From Lepisosteus oculatus (Eukaryota; Chordata; Actinopteri; Semionotiformes; Lepisosteidae): DNA of 64,000 bases. Positions 63,991 through 64,000 of the stretch are shown one piece after another (within the stretch, counting starts at the first letter, position 1; each line of letters opens with the position of its first letter). A program made the translations under genes and the position numbers. The stretch is taken from contig NC_090703.1 of the NCBI RefSeq assembly GCF_040954835.1, forward strand, positions 8,799,001 through 8,863,000, written 5' to 3'. Under the pieces are notes generated by a model. The model was not told the origin of the DNA. It saw nothing but the letters and a program-made list of their open reading frames with translations, and made no database searches.

Positions 63991-64000
63991 ACGCAAGGTT

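Larger units (their letters stand above)
49204..64000 (+). other. esrrb intron after the start-codon exon (continues past window)
   Basis: No sequence resembling the expected next exon (LLNRMSS..., with the following sumoylation-type IKTEPSSP motif) was found, so this intron is at least 14.8 kb. It holds little repetitive DNA: a SINE at 60.8 kb and a possible repeat at 57.0 kb. It has candidate regulatory blocks near 49.6 kb and at the right edge. The remainder is AT-rich without a recognisable gene. Confidence 0.65.

Noticed and set aside
1..64000. Search for an operon, phage, CRISPR or other microbial system
   Set aside because: No long ORFs, ribosome-binding sites or regular repeat-spacer arrays; sequence is vertebrate in character throughout.
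49204..64000. Second coding exon of esrrb (LLNRMSS... / IKTEPSSP)
   Set aside because: No matching frame with a preceding acceptor was found; it is presumably beyond the window.

Overview
The window is vertebrate nuclear DNA, most probably from a ray-finned fish. It is about 60% A+T by eye, shows no prokaryotic gene organisation, and no reading frame exceeds 139 codons. It is littered with decayed fish-type transposons: Tc1-like elements with 19-bp inverted repeats, several tRNA-headed SINEs, and fragments of L2-like and other non-LTR retrotransposons. The repeat mixture would suit a non-teleost ray-finned fish such as a gar, but that is a guess.

One protein-coding exon is recognisable. At 49154-49203 (+) a 50-nt coding segment gives MDISELCIPDPLNYHN plus the first two bases of a Gln codon, followed by a good GTAGGT donor. 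This matches the known N-terminus of the long isoform of estrogen-related receptor beta (ESRRB). I therefore read the window as about 49 kb of upstream sequence, the start-codon exon of esrrb, and at least 14.8 kb of the following intron. The zinc-finger and ligand-binding exons lie to the right, outside the window.

Layout: 1-17.6 kb is noncoding, with scattered SINE pieces and several blocks that look like conserved regulatory elements. 17.6-19.4 kb is a cluster of a Tc1-like element, a SINE and a LINE-tail fragment. 22.3-27.5 kb holds LINE tails and a second Tc1 copy in the opposite orientation. 29.8-30.5 kb is the best candidate regulatory element, judged only by composition and motif content. 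30.7-33.0 kb is a repeat cluster (L2, SINEs). 36.8-39.9 kb is another, with a reverse-transcriptase remnant on the minus strand. 40-48.5 kb is AT-rich with a few regulatory-looking islands. 48.6-49.2 kb is the esrrb 5' region, with a CT/CA microsatellite. 49.2-64 kb is intron with further candidate elements.

Almost all short ORFs look like chance frames or transposon relics. I see no RNA gene, CRISPR array, operon or self-contained new system. The most unusual signal is statistical: the heptamer TACTGTA (or its complement TACAGTA) occurs about 65 times by hand count, where roughly 8-12 would be expected. No alignment or database search was possible, so conserved-element calls are inference.
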